A stretch of DNA of 64,000 nt from Erinaceus europaeus (GCF_950295315.1 NC_080168.1:1621573-1685572); one strand, 5' to 3'. Counted from the first letter of the stretch, positions 22,286 through 33,811 are shown. The notes: a model not told the origin generated them from the letters alone. Made by a program: numbers and translations.

Positions 22286-23635
22286 ACTCCGCCCCATCCT
22301 GAACCCTGGCCCTCACGCCCACAGCTCCCGCTTGGAGAAGGAGAAGTGGATGCAGGACCTGAAGGAGGCCATTGAAGCCACCAAGTACAGGACAGTGTCC
22401 CCCACACCGCTGCACAAGCCCTCATCTCCTGATCTCTGCAGTGAGTCTGTGGGAGCCCCTGCCCCCCCCATCCACCCCAGTGCCCTCCGAGTCCTCCCCT
22501 CCCCCACGAGGAATTCCTAGGCCAGGCAAGATGGGCTTGGAGCGCCTGCTAAGCTGCTGACCTGGGCAGGAGGTGGGAGCCCTTACCAGCCCCCCAACCC
22601 TGTGGCTCCCTTCCCTGCCCCTGGCTGAAGGCAGGACTGACTGGTCCCCAGACTCCCCTGACACGACCCCCATGGAAGACTGGGAGGATGACGCACCGGG
22701 CCCCCAAGGCTCCCCGGAAGGTCAGGCCCAGCCCCGGGCCCACAGCACTCCGCACGTGTGCTGGTACCGCAGCACCAGCGTGTCCAGGGCCGACCACAGT
22801 GCTGTGGGACAGGTATGGCCAAGAGCCTCGCCGTGCCCACCCGTCCCCGCAGGGAGCCCACCTCCCTCCAAGCAGACAGTGGCCTGAGCACACCCCACCC
22901 CGTGCACCGCTGCCTCCCAGAGAGGTATGAGGAGCCAGGGGTCCGTGTGGCCTGAGGGCGCAGGAGGCACCCAGGAACCCTCCCCAGCTAAGGGTCTGCC
23001 TACCACCCCTTGGGAGAACGTCCCAGACTCCACCTCCACGCAGGCGGAAGCCCACCCAGCAGCCTGAGGGGGTGGGTGGGAGAGCTGAGGGCACAAAGCC
23101 CACGAGGGAGCCGGCCTCTCCCCTGGGCAGCGGGCGGGTAGGTGGGGTGGGCGCTGAGGCCTGGCTCCCAGAACCAGCTGTCGGGGTACCTGCTGCGCAA
23201 ATTCAAGAACAGCGGCGGCTGGCAGAAGCTCTGGGTGGTCTTCACCAACTTCTGCCTCTTCTTCTACAAGACCCACCAGGTAGGGGCACCCACGCGTGCA
23301 TGGGGAGGAGGCCTCAGCGGGGCGGGGGGGGGCGCGGTGCGAACCACAGTCTCCCCCAGGATGACCACCCGCTGGCCAGCCTCCCACTGCTGGGCTACCG
23401 CGTGAGTGAGGCCGGGCCGGGGGCCGGCGGGGGCCGGGAGCACGTCTTCAAGCTGCAGTTCAAGTCCCACATCTACTTCTTCCGGGCCGAGAGCGAGTAC
23501 ACGCTGTCCAGGTACGCGGGCTGGTCGCCCTGCCCTGCTCGAGGCCTCGCCCTCCCGCACACCCACCCCGTCTGACCGAGGCCTCTGTCCAGGTGGATGG
23601 AGGCGATCCGGGTGGCCAGCAGCTTGGTGGAATGA
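418..23635 (+). CDS. FARP2: FARP2: FERM, RhoGEF and pleckstrin domain protein 2 (partial, 20 exons)
   Basis: The spliced exons encode 790 residues that read as FARP2 from late FERM to the C terminus. FARP2 is a membrane-associated exchange factor for Rac1/Cdc42 acting in plexin-A/semaphorin signalling and cytoskeletal control. Coding exons: 418-565, 2489-2584, 4007-4170, 5502-5570, 5861-5903, 6264-6501, 15204-15352, 16032-16121, 16213-16346, 16812-16878, 17947-18169, 18487-18617, 19713-19781, 20107-20196, 21806-21888, 22325-22440, 22652-22812, 23172-23279, 23360-23511, 23593-23635. All junctions are AG/GT and all phases agree. Domain order is FERM C-lobe, FERM-adjacent region, Pro/Ser linker, DH, PH1, linker, PH2. 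The 5' exons lie upstream of the window. Identity is by remembered orthologue similarity. The linker donor at 6501 is the least certain junction. Oddities are an early stop compared with the human tail and an alternative terminal exon at 6264-7352. Confidence 0.95.
566..2488 (+). repeat. FARP2 intron filled by four tRNA-derived SINEs
   Basis: SINE copies lie at about 876-1160 (older, GTGGCACACCTAGTTGAG head), 1163-1530 and 1572-1850 (young type, TAGCGCAGCGGGTTAAGC head with GGTTCGAGCC B box and AAC-rich tail) and 1885-2225 (older type). All are on the plus strand. The tails include A-rich and AAGAAAG runs. The rest (566-875, 2226-2488) shows no recognised feature. Confidence 0.85.
2489..2584 (+). 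CDS. FARP2: FARP2 exon, FERM C-lobe part 2
   Basis: Thirty-two codons in phase 0, from [20 protein letters not shown] to KLHPEAH. This is the conserved F3-lobe strand with the basic KLSFRRKRF segment. Acceptor ATTGCAG, donor GTGAGT at 2585. Confidence 0.95.
3112..3490 (+). repeat. tRNA-derived SINE (young type), plus strand
   Basis: Head GGGCGGTGGCGCAGTGGGTT, B box AGTTCGAGCCC, CT-rich middle and an ACAACAAAAGGGAA tail, with an A-rich 3' end near 3490. It lies in the FARP2 intron 2585-4006. The flanking intron (2585-3110, 3491-4006) has no other recognised element. Confidence 0.85.
4007..4170 (+). CDS. FARP2: FARP2 exon, end of FERM domain
   Basis: Starts [20 protein letters not shown] and ends RGSSFRY plus two bases of a split Ser codon. 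It covers the end of the F3 lobe and the start of the FERM-adjacent region ([19 protein letters not shown]). Acceptor TATTCAG; donor GTGGGC at 4171. Confidence 0.95.
4173..4345 (+). repeat. Degenerate GTGCAGGTGGGTGTGTGA-type repeat in FARP2 intron
   Basis: About four to six imperfect copies of a 35-45 bp unit (a TGAGTGCAGGTGGCTGTGTG-like core followed by a CCTGGGTCCCT-like half) start directly at the donor of the preceding exon. Confidence 0.5.
4568..5320 (+). repeat. Cluster of three SINEs in FARP2 intron
   Basis: About 4568-4700 is a GGGAGATAGCATAATGGTTA-type SINE. About 4703-5058 is a young tRNA-type SINE. About 5065-5320 is an older copy with a diverged head (AGGTGATAGTGTACCCGGTT). All are on the plus strand, head to tail. 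Confidence 0.8.
5502..5570 (+). CDS. FARP2: FARP2 exon, FERM-adjacent region
   Basis: Completes the split Ser, then reads [20 protein letters not shown] and YE, ending with two bases of an Arg codon. Acceptor TTCCACAG; donor GTGGGT at 5571. Confidence 0.92.
5861..5903 (+). CDS. FARP2: FARP2 exon, short linker exon (43 bp)
   Basis: Completes Arg, then reads [14 protein letters not shown]. The length matches the human pattern (ERRHSKT..), but the sequence is diverged and a few residues shorter. Acceptor TTTGCAG; donor GTGAGT at 5904. Confidence 0.85.
6264..6501 (+). CDS. FARP2: FARP2 exon, Pro/Ser-rich linker (long-isoform form)
   Basis: Begins [20 protein letters not shown] and continues as a Pro/Ser-rich linker between the FERM and DH domains. 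The donor chosen is CCAG|GTGCTG at 6501/6502. It leaves one base (G), which is exactly what the next exon at 15204 needs (G|GC gives Gly). The site is only moderately consensus, so another donor is possible. If unspliced, the frame stays open to 7352. Confidence 0.75.
6264..7352 (+). CDS. FARP2: FARP2 alternative terminal exon (putative short isoform)
   Basis: The same acceptor as the linker exon, read through the 6501 donor, stays in frame for about 283 further codons to TGA at 7350-7352. The predicted product would keep the FERM region and lose DH and both PH domains. The tail looks protein-like: [20 protein letters not shown], an acidic Glu/Gly run at 6785-6830, [13 protein letters not shown], a Ser run at 7155-7190 and [16 protein letters not shown] polyA signal lies downstream at 9809 and no SINE interrupts the intervening 2.5 kb. 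I do not recall this tail as an annotated isoform. The alternative is a chance open frame in GC-rich intron; a shorter open frame also exists on the other strand here. Confidence 0.6.
7353..9830 (+). other. Putative 3'UTR of FARP2 short isoform, repeat-free
   Basis: GC-rich sequence after the stop at 7352, with no SINE or L1 although SINEs crowd both flanks. It includes a C run near 7930. It ends at an AATAAA signal (9809-9814) followed by GGAAGGGAATGTT. No further coding exon was recognised. Confidence 0.5.
9809..9814 (+). terminator. AATAAA polyadenylation signal, FARP2 short isoform candidate
   Basis: AATAAA in the context TCTCAATAAAGG, followed within 30 bp by GT/T-rich sequence. It is the first canonical signal seen on the plus strand after the stop at 7352. 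Confidence 0.55.
11363..11720 (+). repeat. tRNA-derived SINE (young type), plus strand
   Basis: Head GTAGCGCAGCGGGTTGAGCA, CT-rich middle, ACAACAACAATAATAACC tail, A run ending near 11718. Possible target duplication AAAGAATTCTTCCAAACA: seen at 11343-11360 and after the A run at 11717-11734. Confidence 0.85.
12490..14345 (-). repeat. Dense array of about seven minus-strand SINEs
   Basis: Contiguous copies, all inverted relative to FARP2: about 12490-12755, 12990-13312 and 13700-13985 (young tRNA type); 13320-13480 (Arg-tRNA-like type, TTATCC-poor copy with GGACCTCATGCCTGAGAGG); 13480-13618 and 13985-14100 (GATTGAACCTGGGA / CATAACCATTATG type); 14125-14345 (older type). Boundaries are approximate. 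Confidence 0.8.
14825..15042 (-). repeat. Older tRNA-derived SINE, minus strand
   Basis: Inverted CT-rich body (GGGGGAGATGGAGGGAGACA), CACTTGCAAAGCTTTTCCCC and head complement CTCAACCAGGTGCACCACCT. Confidence 0.75.
15204..15352 (+). CDS. FARP2: FARP2 exon, linker before DH domain
   Basis: Begins with GC completing Gly, then [20 protein letters not shown], ending EEESSCQ. Low-complexity linker with little identity to human; placed by phase and position (SSPLLSPVLS-like stretch [12 protein letters not shown]). Acceptor CTTCCAG; donor GTGGGC at 15353. Confidence 0.8.
15735..15960 (+). repeat. Degenerate TTTGGGGGACATGTGGACAG minisatellite
   Basis: About five imperfect copies of a 30-60 bp unit built on GGGGACA(C/T)GTGGA and GGGCAGA(G/A)TAG, in the short intron 15353-16031. 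Confidence 0.6.
16032..16121 (+). CDS. FARP2: FARP2 exon, DH domain start
   Basis: Thirty codons, [20 protein letters not shown] to DLEVIAV. Contains the DH conserved region 1 helix ([15 protein letters not shown]). Acceptor TCTCAG; donor GTAGGT at 16122. Confidence 0.95.
16213..16346 (+). CDS. FARP2: FARP2 exon, DH domain
   Basis: [20 protein letters not shown] to QRLTLW with the final Trp codon split. Includes [16 protein letters not shown], the conserved DH helix 2 region. Acceptor CTCCACAG; donor GTGAGC at 16347. The following intron 16347-16811 shows only unique sequence. Confidence 0.95.
16812..16878 (+). CDS. FARP2: FARP2 exon, DH domain
   Basis: Completes Trp, then [22 protein letters not shown]. 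The GD.LLRNM helix is retained. A human KGS segment is shorter here. Acceptor CCCCACAG; donor GTGAGG at 16879. Confidence 0.92.
17185..17458 (-). repeat. tRNA-derived SINE (young type), minus strand
   Basis: Inverted copy with AATGGAGAGAGGAGGGGAAG body, GGGGGCTCGAACCAGGATCC B-box complement and GCTTAACCCATTGCGCTACC head complement. Lies in FARP2 intron 16879-17946, which otherwise shows nothing recognised. Confidence 0.88.
17947..18169 (+). CDS. FARP2: FARP2 exon, DH domain core
   Basis: [20 protein letters not shown] onward to LHGHTDCH plus one base. Contains DH conserved region 3 ([20 protein letters not shown]). The usual QRLLHYxLLL is changed to [10 protein letters not shown], and the loop before DCH is about five residues shorter than in human. 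Acceptor CCGCAG; donor GTGAGT at 18170. Confidence 0.93.
18487..18617 (+). CDS. FARP2: FARP2 exon, end of DH domain
   Basis: Completes Asp, then [20 protein letters not shown] to LATPGR. This is the long C-terminal DH helix leading into PH1. Acceptor CCCCACAG; donor GTGAGT at 18618. The preceding intron 18170-18486 shows nothing recognised. Confidence 0.94.
18690..19415 (+). repeat. Minisatellite, about 66-bp unit, roughly ten copies
   Basis: Tandem copies carrying CAGTCAGGGGCCATGTCCGG, CTGTGAGTG(C/T)ATCCA and TCTAGGGCTGTGTCCAGT. Two length classes differ by a short CTGAG segment. Edge copies at 18690-18740 and 19320-19415 are decayed. In FARP2 intron 18618-19712. Confidence 0.9.
19713..19781 (+). 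CDS. FARP2: FARP2 exon, PH1 start
   Basis: Twenty-three codons [23 protein letters not shown], first strands of PH domain 1. Acceptor CCCCCAG; donor GTGAGG at 19782. The following intron 19782-20106 shows nothing recognised. Confidence 0.95.
20107..20196 (+). CDS. FARP2: FARP2 exon, PH1
   Basis: Thirty codons [30 protein letters not shown]. Acceptor TCTCAG; donor GTAAGT at 20197. Confidence 0.95.
20197..21805 (+). other. FARP2 intron with AT-rich core and a degraded SINE
   Basis: Intron between PH1 exons. 20740-21200 is AT-richer unique sequence. About 21190-21340 resembles a SINE piece with ACGTGCTGCCAGGGATCAAA and CAGGACCTCAGACTTGAG. A 21-bp candidate microexon sits at 21684-21704. Confidence 0.55.
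21684..21704 (+). CDS. FARP2: Candidate FARP2 microexon (21 bp)
   Basis: Seven codons (LIVLDPP) between a pyrimidine-rich tract ending GACTCGCAG and a perfect donor GTGAGT at 21705. Phase 0 on both sides, so inclusion keeps the PH1 frame. I do not recall a counterpart in other mammals. It may be a chance splice-site pair. Confidence 0.3.
21806..21888 (+). CDS. FARP2: FARP2 exon, PH1
   Basis: [27 protein letters not shown] plus a split Ser codon. Acceptor CCCGCAG; donor GTAGCT at 21889. Confidence 0.93.
22213..22288 (+). repeat. (CT)n(CA)n microsatellite
   Basis: Compound dinucleotide run, CT at 22213-22236 then CA to about 22280, about 40 bp upstream of a FARP2 acceptor. Confidence 0.95.
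22325..22440 (+). CDS. FARP2: FARP2 exon, PH1 C-terminal helix
   Basis: Completes Ser, then [24 protein letters not shown].. to PSSPDLC plus one base. The WMQDL tryptophan helix closes the PH1 fold. Acceptor CCCACAG; donor GTGAGT at 22441. Confidence 0.95.
22652..22812 (+). CDS. FARP2: FARP2 exon, linker between PH domains
   Basis: Completes Asn, then [20 protein letters not shown] to [20 protein letters not shown]. The acidic linker is followed by the highly conserved [14 protein letters not shown] motif. Acceptor CCCCAG; donor GTATGG at 22813. The following intron 22813-23171 shows nothing recognised. Confidence 0.95.
23172..23279 (+). CDS. FARP2: FARP2 exon, PH2 start
   Basis: Thirty-six codons [36 protein letters not shown], near-identical to human. 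Acceptor CTCCCAG; donor GTAGGG at 23280. Confidence 0.97.
23360..23511 (+). CDS. FARP2: FARP2 exon, PH2
   Basis: [20 protein letters not shown] then a Gly-rich loop, and [23 protein letters not shown] with a split Arg. The loop is GC-expanded ([11 protein letters not shown]) relative to the human IPREADGIHKD-like loop. Donor GTACGC at 23512. Confidence 0.95.
23593..23635 (+). CDS. FARP2: FARP2 last coding exon
   Basis: Completes Arg, then [13 protein letters not shown] and TGA at 23633-23635. The PH2 C-terminal Trp helix is intact. The human protein continues about 25 residues beyond the equivalent point. Acceptor GTCCAG. Confidence 0.93.
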
Positions 23636-23838
23636 AGCCCCCCTTCCATGAGATGGTGGAGGGGGCCTGGCAGGAGCCCTGGCTCGAGTCCCCCCAAGGC
23701 TGGTGGGACAGTGACCGAGGGACCCTCTGAGCCAGCACAGCCTTCCTCCGTGGACTGAGGGACGCGCTGTACCCAGGCCTGGTCACAGCCCTGCCTTCTG
23801 TGTCCCACAGGGACGTGGCGCTCTGTATCGAAGGCAAA

Positions 23839-23844
23839 AATAAA
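23839..23844 (+). terminator. FARP2: FARP2 polyadenylation signal
   Basis: AATAAA within GCAAAAATAAAAGCCC, 204 bp after the stop codon; cleavage expected near 23860. Confidence 0.85.
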
Positions 23845-23960
23845 AGCCCTTCCCGGCCGCCTTGTGGCACCTCTGCTGTCTCCTCTGTGCTGGTCACTCC
23901 AGTGGTGACCGGGGCTCAGGAGACTGAAGGGACGCCACCACCAGACTGGCCGCTCGGGTC

Positions 23961-23966
23961 TTTATT
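23961..23966 (-). terminator. STK25: STK25 polyadenylation signal
   Basis: TTTATT on the plus strand is AATAAA on the minus strand, 240 bp past the STK25 stop. The 3'UTR runs from 24206 down to about 23945 and includes a CA-rich stretch at 24105-24145. Confidence 0.85.
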
Positions 23967-24206
23967 GGGTGGGGCCGAGCCCCAGTTCTCTGACAGGCTG
24001 TATCCTGGGCTGTGGGGGTGGGGGAGGGGCTTAAAAACAATTTGCAGACATGATGGTGGACAAGGGGCCCAGGGGGACGGCTAGGGGCAGGGCGGAGAGC
24101 GCAGGGACACAGAGACACACAGACACACACACACGGACACACACATGGGGCTGGACGGCCATGAGACTTGGCAGGGCTTTGGGGGGACAGGGGTGCAGGC
24201 AGAGGC

Positions 24207-29485
<5,279 letters not shown>

Positions 29486-29828
29486 GGCGGCGCCCTGGGC
29501 CGCGGTCCGGCCTGCAGACTCCGGAGCCGGCGTCAGTCCGCTGCGGGCGGGAGGCGGGAGGCGGGGGGCTCGGAGCCAGGGGCGCGGCGGGCGCGGAGAA
29601 GCCCTCCCCCCCCCACCCACCCGAGCCCGGGACTCACCCCACCGGGGGCCCCGCCGCCGACCCCCACCCCGGGAGCCCGGCCCCGCCCGCCGCGCCCACC
29701 TCCGGGGGGCTCCATCCCGGCCTCCCGGCCGCCCCGCTCCAGGTCCCGCAGCGCCCACCCGCAGCCTCGCCCGCCGGGGACGCCGGGCCTCCGCCCGCGA
29801 AGCAGCGCAGTGGCGGCGCCCAGAACGC

Positions 29829-29844
29829 CCGGGGCGGCGGCGGA

Positions 29845-29879
<35 letters not shown>

Positions 29880-29881
29880 GA
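29829..29881. repeat. (CGG)n trinucleotide run in STK25 promoter island
   Basis: GGC/CGG repeats with one GGA interruption near 29843, then about 11-12 uninterrupted units to 29880. On the transcribed (minus) side it is CCG. Confidence 0.95.
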
Positions 29882-29894
29882 GGCTGCGGGGCTG

Positions 29895-30180
29895 CCTGGG
29901 AATTGGAGTCCCGCCGCCCGTCCCCGCCACAGAGCTCCGCCCGCAGTGGACTACAATTCCCGGGAAGCCACGGGGCGTGTGCGGTGGCCCGCAGGCGCGC
30001 CCCGGAGCACGCTGGGACTCCGAGTCCTGTTGCTTCTTCCTGAGCCTGAGCAGCGCTCGCGCCGGACTACAATTTCCGGCAGACCTGCCGCGGGACGCGC
30101 GGCGTGGGCCCAGGCGTGCTGCGGGGCACGTCGGGATTCCGAGTCCATGTCCCCAGAGGTTCAGGACTACAACTCCCGGC
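29895..30180. promoter_or_regulatory. Triplicated module with paired ZNF143-like (ACTACAA) motifs
   Basis: Forward motifs GGACTACAATTCCCGG, GGACTACAATTTCCGG and GGACTACAACTCCCGG lie at 29948, 30064 and 30164. Inverted partners (CTGGGAATTGGAGTCC type, with GGGA(C/T)TCCGAGTCC versions) lie at 29896, 30012 and 30131. The core resembles the ACTACAATTCCCA element bound by ZNF143/THAP11 at many vertebrate promoters. The three modules are spaced by about 100-119 bp. Confidence 0.75.
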
Positions 30181-30210
30181 GAGCAGTGCGGGAGCCGGGC
30201 CTGGCGGGGG

Positions 30211-31978
30211 CGGGGCCTCCAGGAGGCGGGGCCTCCAGGAGGCGGGGCCTCCAGGAGGCGGGGCCTCCAGGAGGCGGGGCCTCCAGGAGGCGGGGCCTCC
30301 AGGAGGCGGGGCCTCCAGGAGGCGGGGCCTCCAGGAGGCGGGGCCTCCAGGAGGCGGGGCCTCCAGGAGGCGGGGCCTCCAGGAGGCGGGGCCTCCAGGA
30401 GGCGGGGCCTCCAGGAGGCGGGGCCTCCAGGAGGCGGGGCCTCCAGGAGGCGGGGCCTCCAGGAGGCGGGGCCTCCAGGAGGCGGGGCCTCCAGGAGGCG
30501 GGGCCTCCAGGAGGCGGGGCCTCCAGGAGGCGGGGCCTCCAGGAGGCGGGGCCTCCAGGAGGCGGGGCCTCCAGGAGGCGGGGCCTCCAGGAGGCGGGGC
30601 CTCCAGGAGGCGGGGCCTCCAGGAGGCGGGGCCTCCAGGAGGCGGGGCCTCCAGGAGGCGGGGCCTCCAGGAGGCGGGGCCTCCAGGAGGCGGGGCCTCC
30701 AGGAGGCGGGGCCTCCAGGAGGCGGGGCCTCCAGGAGGCGGGGCCTCCAGGAGGCGGGGCCTCCAGGAGGCGGGGCCTCCAGGAGGCGGGGCCTCCAGGA
30801 GGCGGGGCCTCCAGGAGGCGGGGCCTCCAGGAGGCGGGGCCTCCAGGAGGCGGGGCCTCCAGGAGGCGGGGCCTCCAGGAGGCGGGGCCTCCAGGAGGCG
30901 GGGCCTCCAGGAGGCGGGGCCTCCAGGAGGCGGGGCCTCCAGGAGGCGGGGCCTCCAGGAGGCGGGGCCTCCAGGAGGCGGGGCCTCCAGGAGGCGGGGC
31001 CTCCAGGAGGCGGGGCCTCCAGGAGGCGGGGCCTCCAGGAGGCGGGGCCTCCAGGAGGCGGGGCCTCCAGGAGGCGGGGCCTCCAGGAGGCGGGGCCTCC
31101 AGGAGGCGGGGCCTCCAGGAGGCGGGGCCTCCAGGAGGCGGGGCCTCCAGGAGGCGGGGCCTCCAGGAGGCGGGGCCTCCAGGAGGCGGGGCCTCCAGGA
31201 GGCGGGGCCTCCAGGAGGCGGGGCCTCCAGGAGGCGGGGCCTCCAGGAGGCGGGGCCTCCAGGAGGCGGGGCCTCCAGGAGGCGGGGCCTCCAGGAGGCG
31301 GGGCCTCCAGGAGGCGGGGCCTCCAGGAGGCGGGGCCTCCAGGAGGCGGGGCCTCCAGGAGGCGGGGCCTCCAGGAGGCGGGGCCTCCAGGAGGCGGGGC
31401 CTCCAGGAGGCGGGGCCTCCAGGAGGCGGGGCCTCCAGGAGGCGGGGCCTCCAGGAGGCGGGGCCTCCAGGAGGCGGGGCCTCCAGGAGGCGGGGCCTCC
31501 AGGAGGCGGGGCCTCCAGGAGGCGGGGCCTCCAGGAGGCGGGGCCTCCAGGAGGCGGGGCCTCCAGGAGGCGGGGCCTCCAGGAGGCGGGGCCTCCAGGA
31601 GGCGGGGCCTCCAGGAGGCGGGGCCTCCAGGAGGCGGGGCCTCCAGGAGGCGGGGCCTCCAGGAGGCGGGGCCTCCAGGAGGCGGGGCCTCCAGGAGGCG
31701 GGGCCTCCAGGAGGCGGGGCCTCCAGGAGGCGGGGCCTCCAGGAGGCGGGGCCTCCAGGAGGCGGGGCCTCCAGGAGGCGGGGCCTCCAGGAGGCGGGGC
31801 CTCCAGGAGGCGGGGCCTCCAGGAGGCGGGGCCTCCAGGAGGCGGGGCCTCCAGGAGGCGGGGCCTCCAGGAGGCGGGGCCTCCAGGAGGCGGGGCCTCC
31901 AGGAGGCGGGGCCTCCAGGAGGCGGGGCCTCCAGGAGGCGGGGCCTCCAGGAGGCGGGGCCTCCAGGAGGCGGGGCCT
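30211..31978. repeat. 16-bp minisatellite, about 110 near-perfect copies, each with a GC box
   Basis: Unit GGAGGCGGGGCCTCCA repeated head to tail. The printed sequence is identical every 240 bp, and I see no substitution in the body. Each unit holds GAGGCGGGGC, which matches the Sp1/KLF GC-box consensus, plus a CCTCCAGGAGG inverted repeat. All six frames lack stops, producing spurious long frames. Confidence 0.97.
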
Positions 31979-32055
31979 GGATGGGGCGGGGCGGGGTCTG
32001 GAGGGGCGGGGCGGGGCCTCCAGGAGGCGGGGCCTGGAGGGGCGGGGCGGAGCGG
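31979..32055. repeat. Diverged edge of the 16-bp array
   Basis: Variant units such as TGGATGGGGCGGGGCGGGGT and TGGAGGGGCGGGGC with one last perfect copy near 32022, consistent with edge decay of the array. Confidence 0.85.
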
Positions 32056-32340
32056 GGCCGCTCAGGACACTGCCGCTCACCTCCTGCGTCCTGGCGGGCT
32101 GCCCCAGCTGCTGCTCGCCCCCCCATTTCCCGGCAGCCCCCTGGAAGGGGGCACCCCACACAGCAGGGGCACTGGGGGTCACCCCCGTGACGCTGACAGC
32201 ACTGAGCCCAGCCCCCAATGCAGACCCCCGGCAGCAAACTGGCTTCAGAGCCAGGAGGGGAGCTGCGCAGTGGGCCACACGGCCTCCTTGCTGTGAACCC
32301 AGGGCCCTGGCTGCACCCGCGCCTTGCGGACTGCAGACGG
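32056..32340 (-). other. GC-rich flank with a possible upstream STK25 first-exon donor
   Basis: On the minus strand CGCAGGAG|GTGAGC occurs at 32081/32080, a strong donor. If used, the 16-bp array would lie in the first intron of an STK25 transcript. No start codon argument is possible; this is speculative. Confidence 0.2.
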
Positions 32341-32344
32341 GAGG

Positions 32345-33415
32345 GACGCAGCTGGGCGGCAGCGAAAGGACCTGCGCAAGGACCCGGGTTCGAGTCCCTG
32401 GCTCCCCACCTGCACCAGGGACAGACACTTCATGAGCGGTGAAGCAGACCCGCAGGTGTCTCTTTCTCTCTCTCTCTTTTTATTATTTATTATTATTTTT
32501 TACCAGAGCACTGATCAGCTCTGGTTTACGGTGGTGCAGGGGACTGAACCTGGGACTTCGAAGCCTCAGGCATGACTGTCTATTTGCATAACCATTATGC
32601 TATCTACCCCTGCCCCAAATATTTTTTTAATTTATTTAATTTGTCTTTTGCCTCAGGGTGGGGCTAAAAAAATCCACTGCTCCTGGAGGCTGTTTTTCCC
32701 CTTTTGTTGCCCTTGCTCTTTATCATTCTTGTTGTTATTACTACTGTTGTCGTTGTCAGAGAGGACAGAGAGAAATGGAGAGAGGAGGGAAAGACAGAGG
32801 GGGAGAGAAAGACAGACACCTGCAGACCTGCTTCACCGCCTGTGAAGCGACTCCCCTGCAGGTGGGGAGCCGGGGGCTCGAACCCGGATCCTTATGCCGG
32901 TCCCTGCGTTTCACATGCTTAACATTTCCCGCTGTGTGCACTTAACCAGGTGTGCTACCACCCGGCCTCTCTCCTCTCTCTCTAGTATTTTATTTATTTT
33001 AAAATATGTATTTATTCCCTTTTGTTGCCCTTGTTTCGTTGTTGTAGTTACTATTGTTATTGATGTCGTCATTGTTGGATAGGACAGAGAGAAATGGAGA
33101 GAGGAGAGAAAGACAGACACCTGCAGACCTGCTTCACCACTTGTGAGGTGACCCCCCTGCAGGTGGGGAGCCGGGGGCTTGAACCGGGATCCTTACGCCG
33201 GTCCCTGCGCTTTGTGCCCCATGCACTTAACCCGCTGCGCTACTGCCGGACTCCCATTTATTTTATTTTTGAGTGAGATGTAGAGAGAAACAGAAACACC
33301 AGAGCACTGCTCAGCTCTGGTTTATGGTGGTGCAGGGGATTGAACCTGAGACTTCGGAGCCTCAGGCAAGAGAGTCTCTTTGCATAACCATTGTGCTATC
33401 TACCCCCACCCCTCT
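32345..33415. repeat. SINE cluster upstream of STK25
   Basis: About 32345-32475 older SINE (+). About 32480-32612 CATAACCATTATG-type SINE (-). About 32620-32965 and 32995-33255 young tRNA SINEs (-). About 33258-33412 CATAACCATTGTG-type SINE (-). Copies abut each other and boundaries are approximate. Confidence 0.8.
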
Positions 33416-33479
33416 GCTATCTACCCCTTCTCTCTGTCCTATCTGATAAAGTAGAAGGGGAAAAATAAAGGGAGGTGGA

Positions 33480-33735
33480 CCTGTATTCTCCCCACCCACC
33501 CACCCCAGAGTCTTTTACTTTGGTGCAATACGCCAATTCCATTTCAGGTTCGACTTGTGTTTTCTTTTCTGATCTACAGGTCCATGAAGGATGATGAATG
33601 ACATAGTGGGGGTTGTATTGTTAAATGGGAAACTGGGGAATGTTATGCATGTACAAACTATTGTATTTACTGTTGAATGTAAAACATTAATTCCCCAATA
33701 AATAAATAAATAAATAAATAAATAATAATAAAAGG
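33480..33735 (+). mobile_element. L1 3' end fragment, plus strand
   Basis: Shares the 3' terminal sequence (TATGCATGTACAAACTATTG, ATTCCCCAATAAA) with the longer L1 at 43399-45254. Ends in an AAATAAAT tail, so it is a severely 5'-truncated LINE-1 insertion. Confidence 0.85.
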
Positions 33736-33811
33736 GAGGTGGGAGCCAGGAGTAGTAGATTAGTAAACACTGAGCCCCAGTGGTAACCCGGGAAGCAAAA
33801 GAGAGAGAGGA

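Noticed and set aside
22206..22425. Frames with His-Thr or Val-Cys runs near 22.2 kb and 50.9 kb
   Set aside because: Translations of CA/GT microsatellites in FARP2 and BOK introns.
30211..31978. CRISPR array
   Set aside because: Direct repeats without unique spacers in a vertebrate genome; it is a plain minisatellite.
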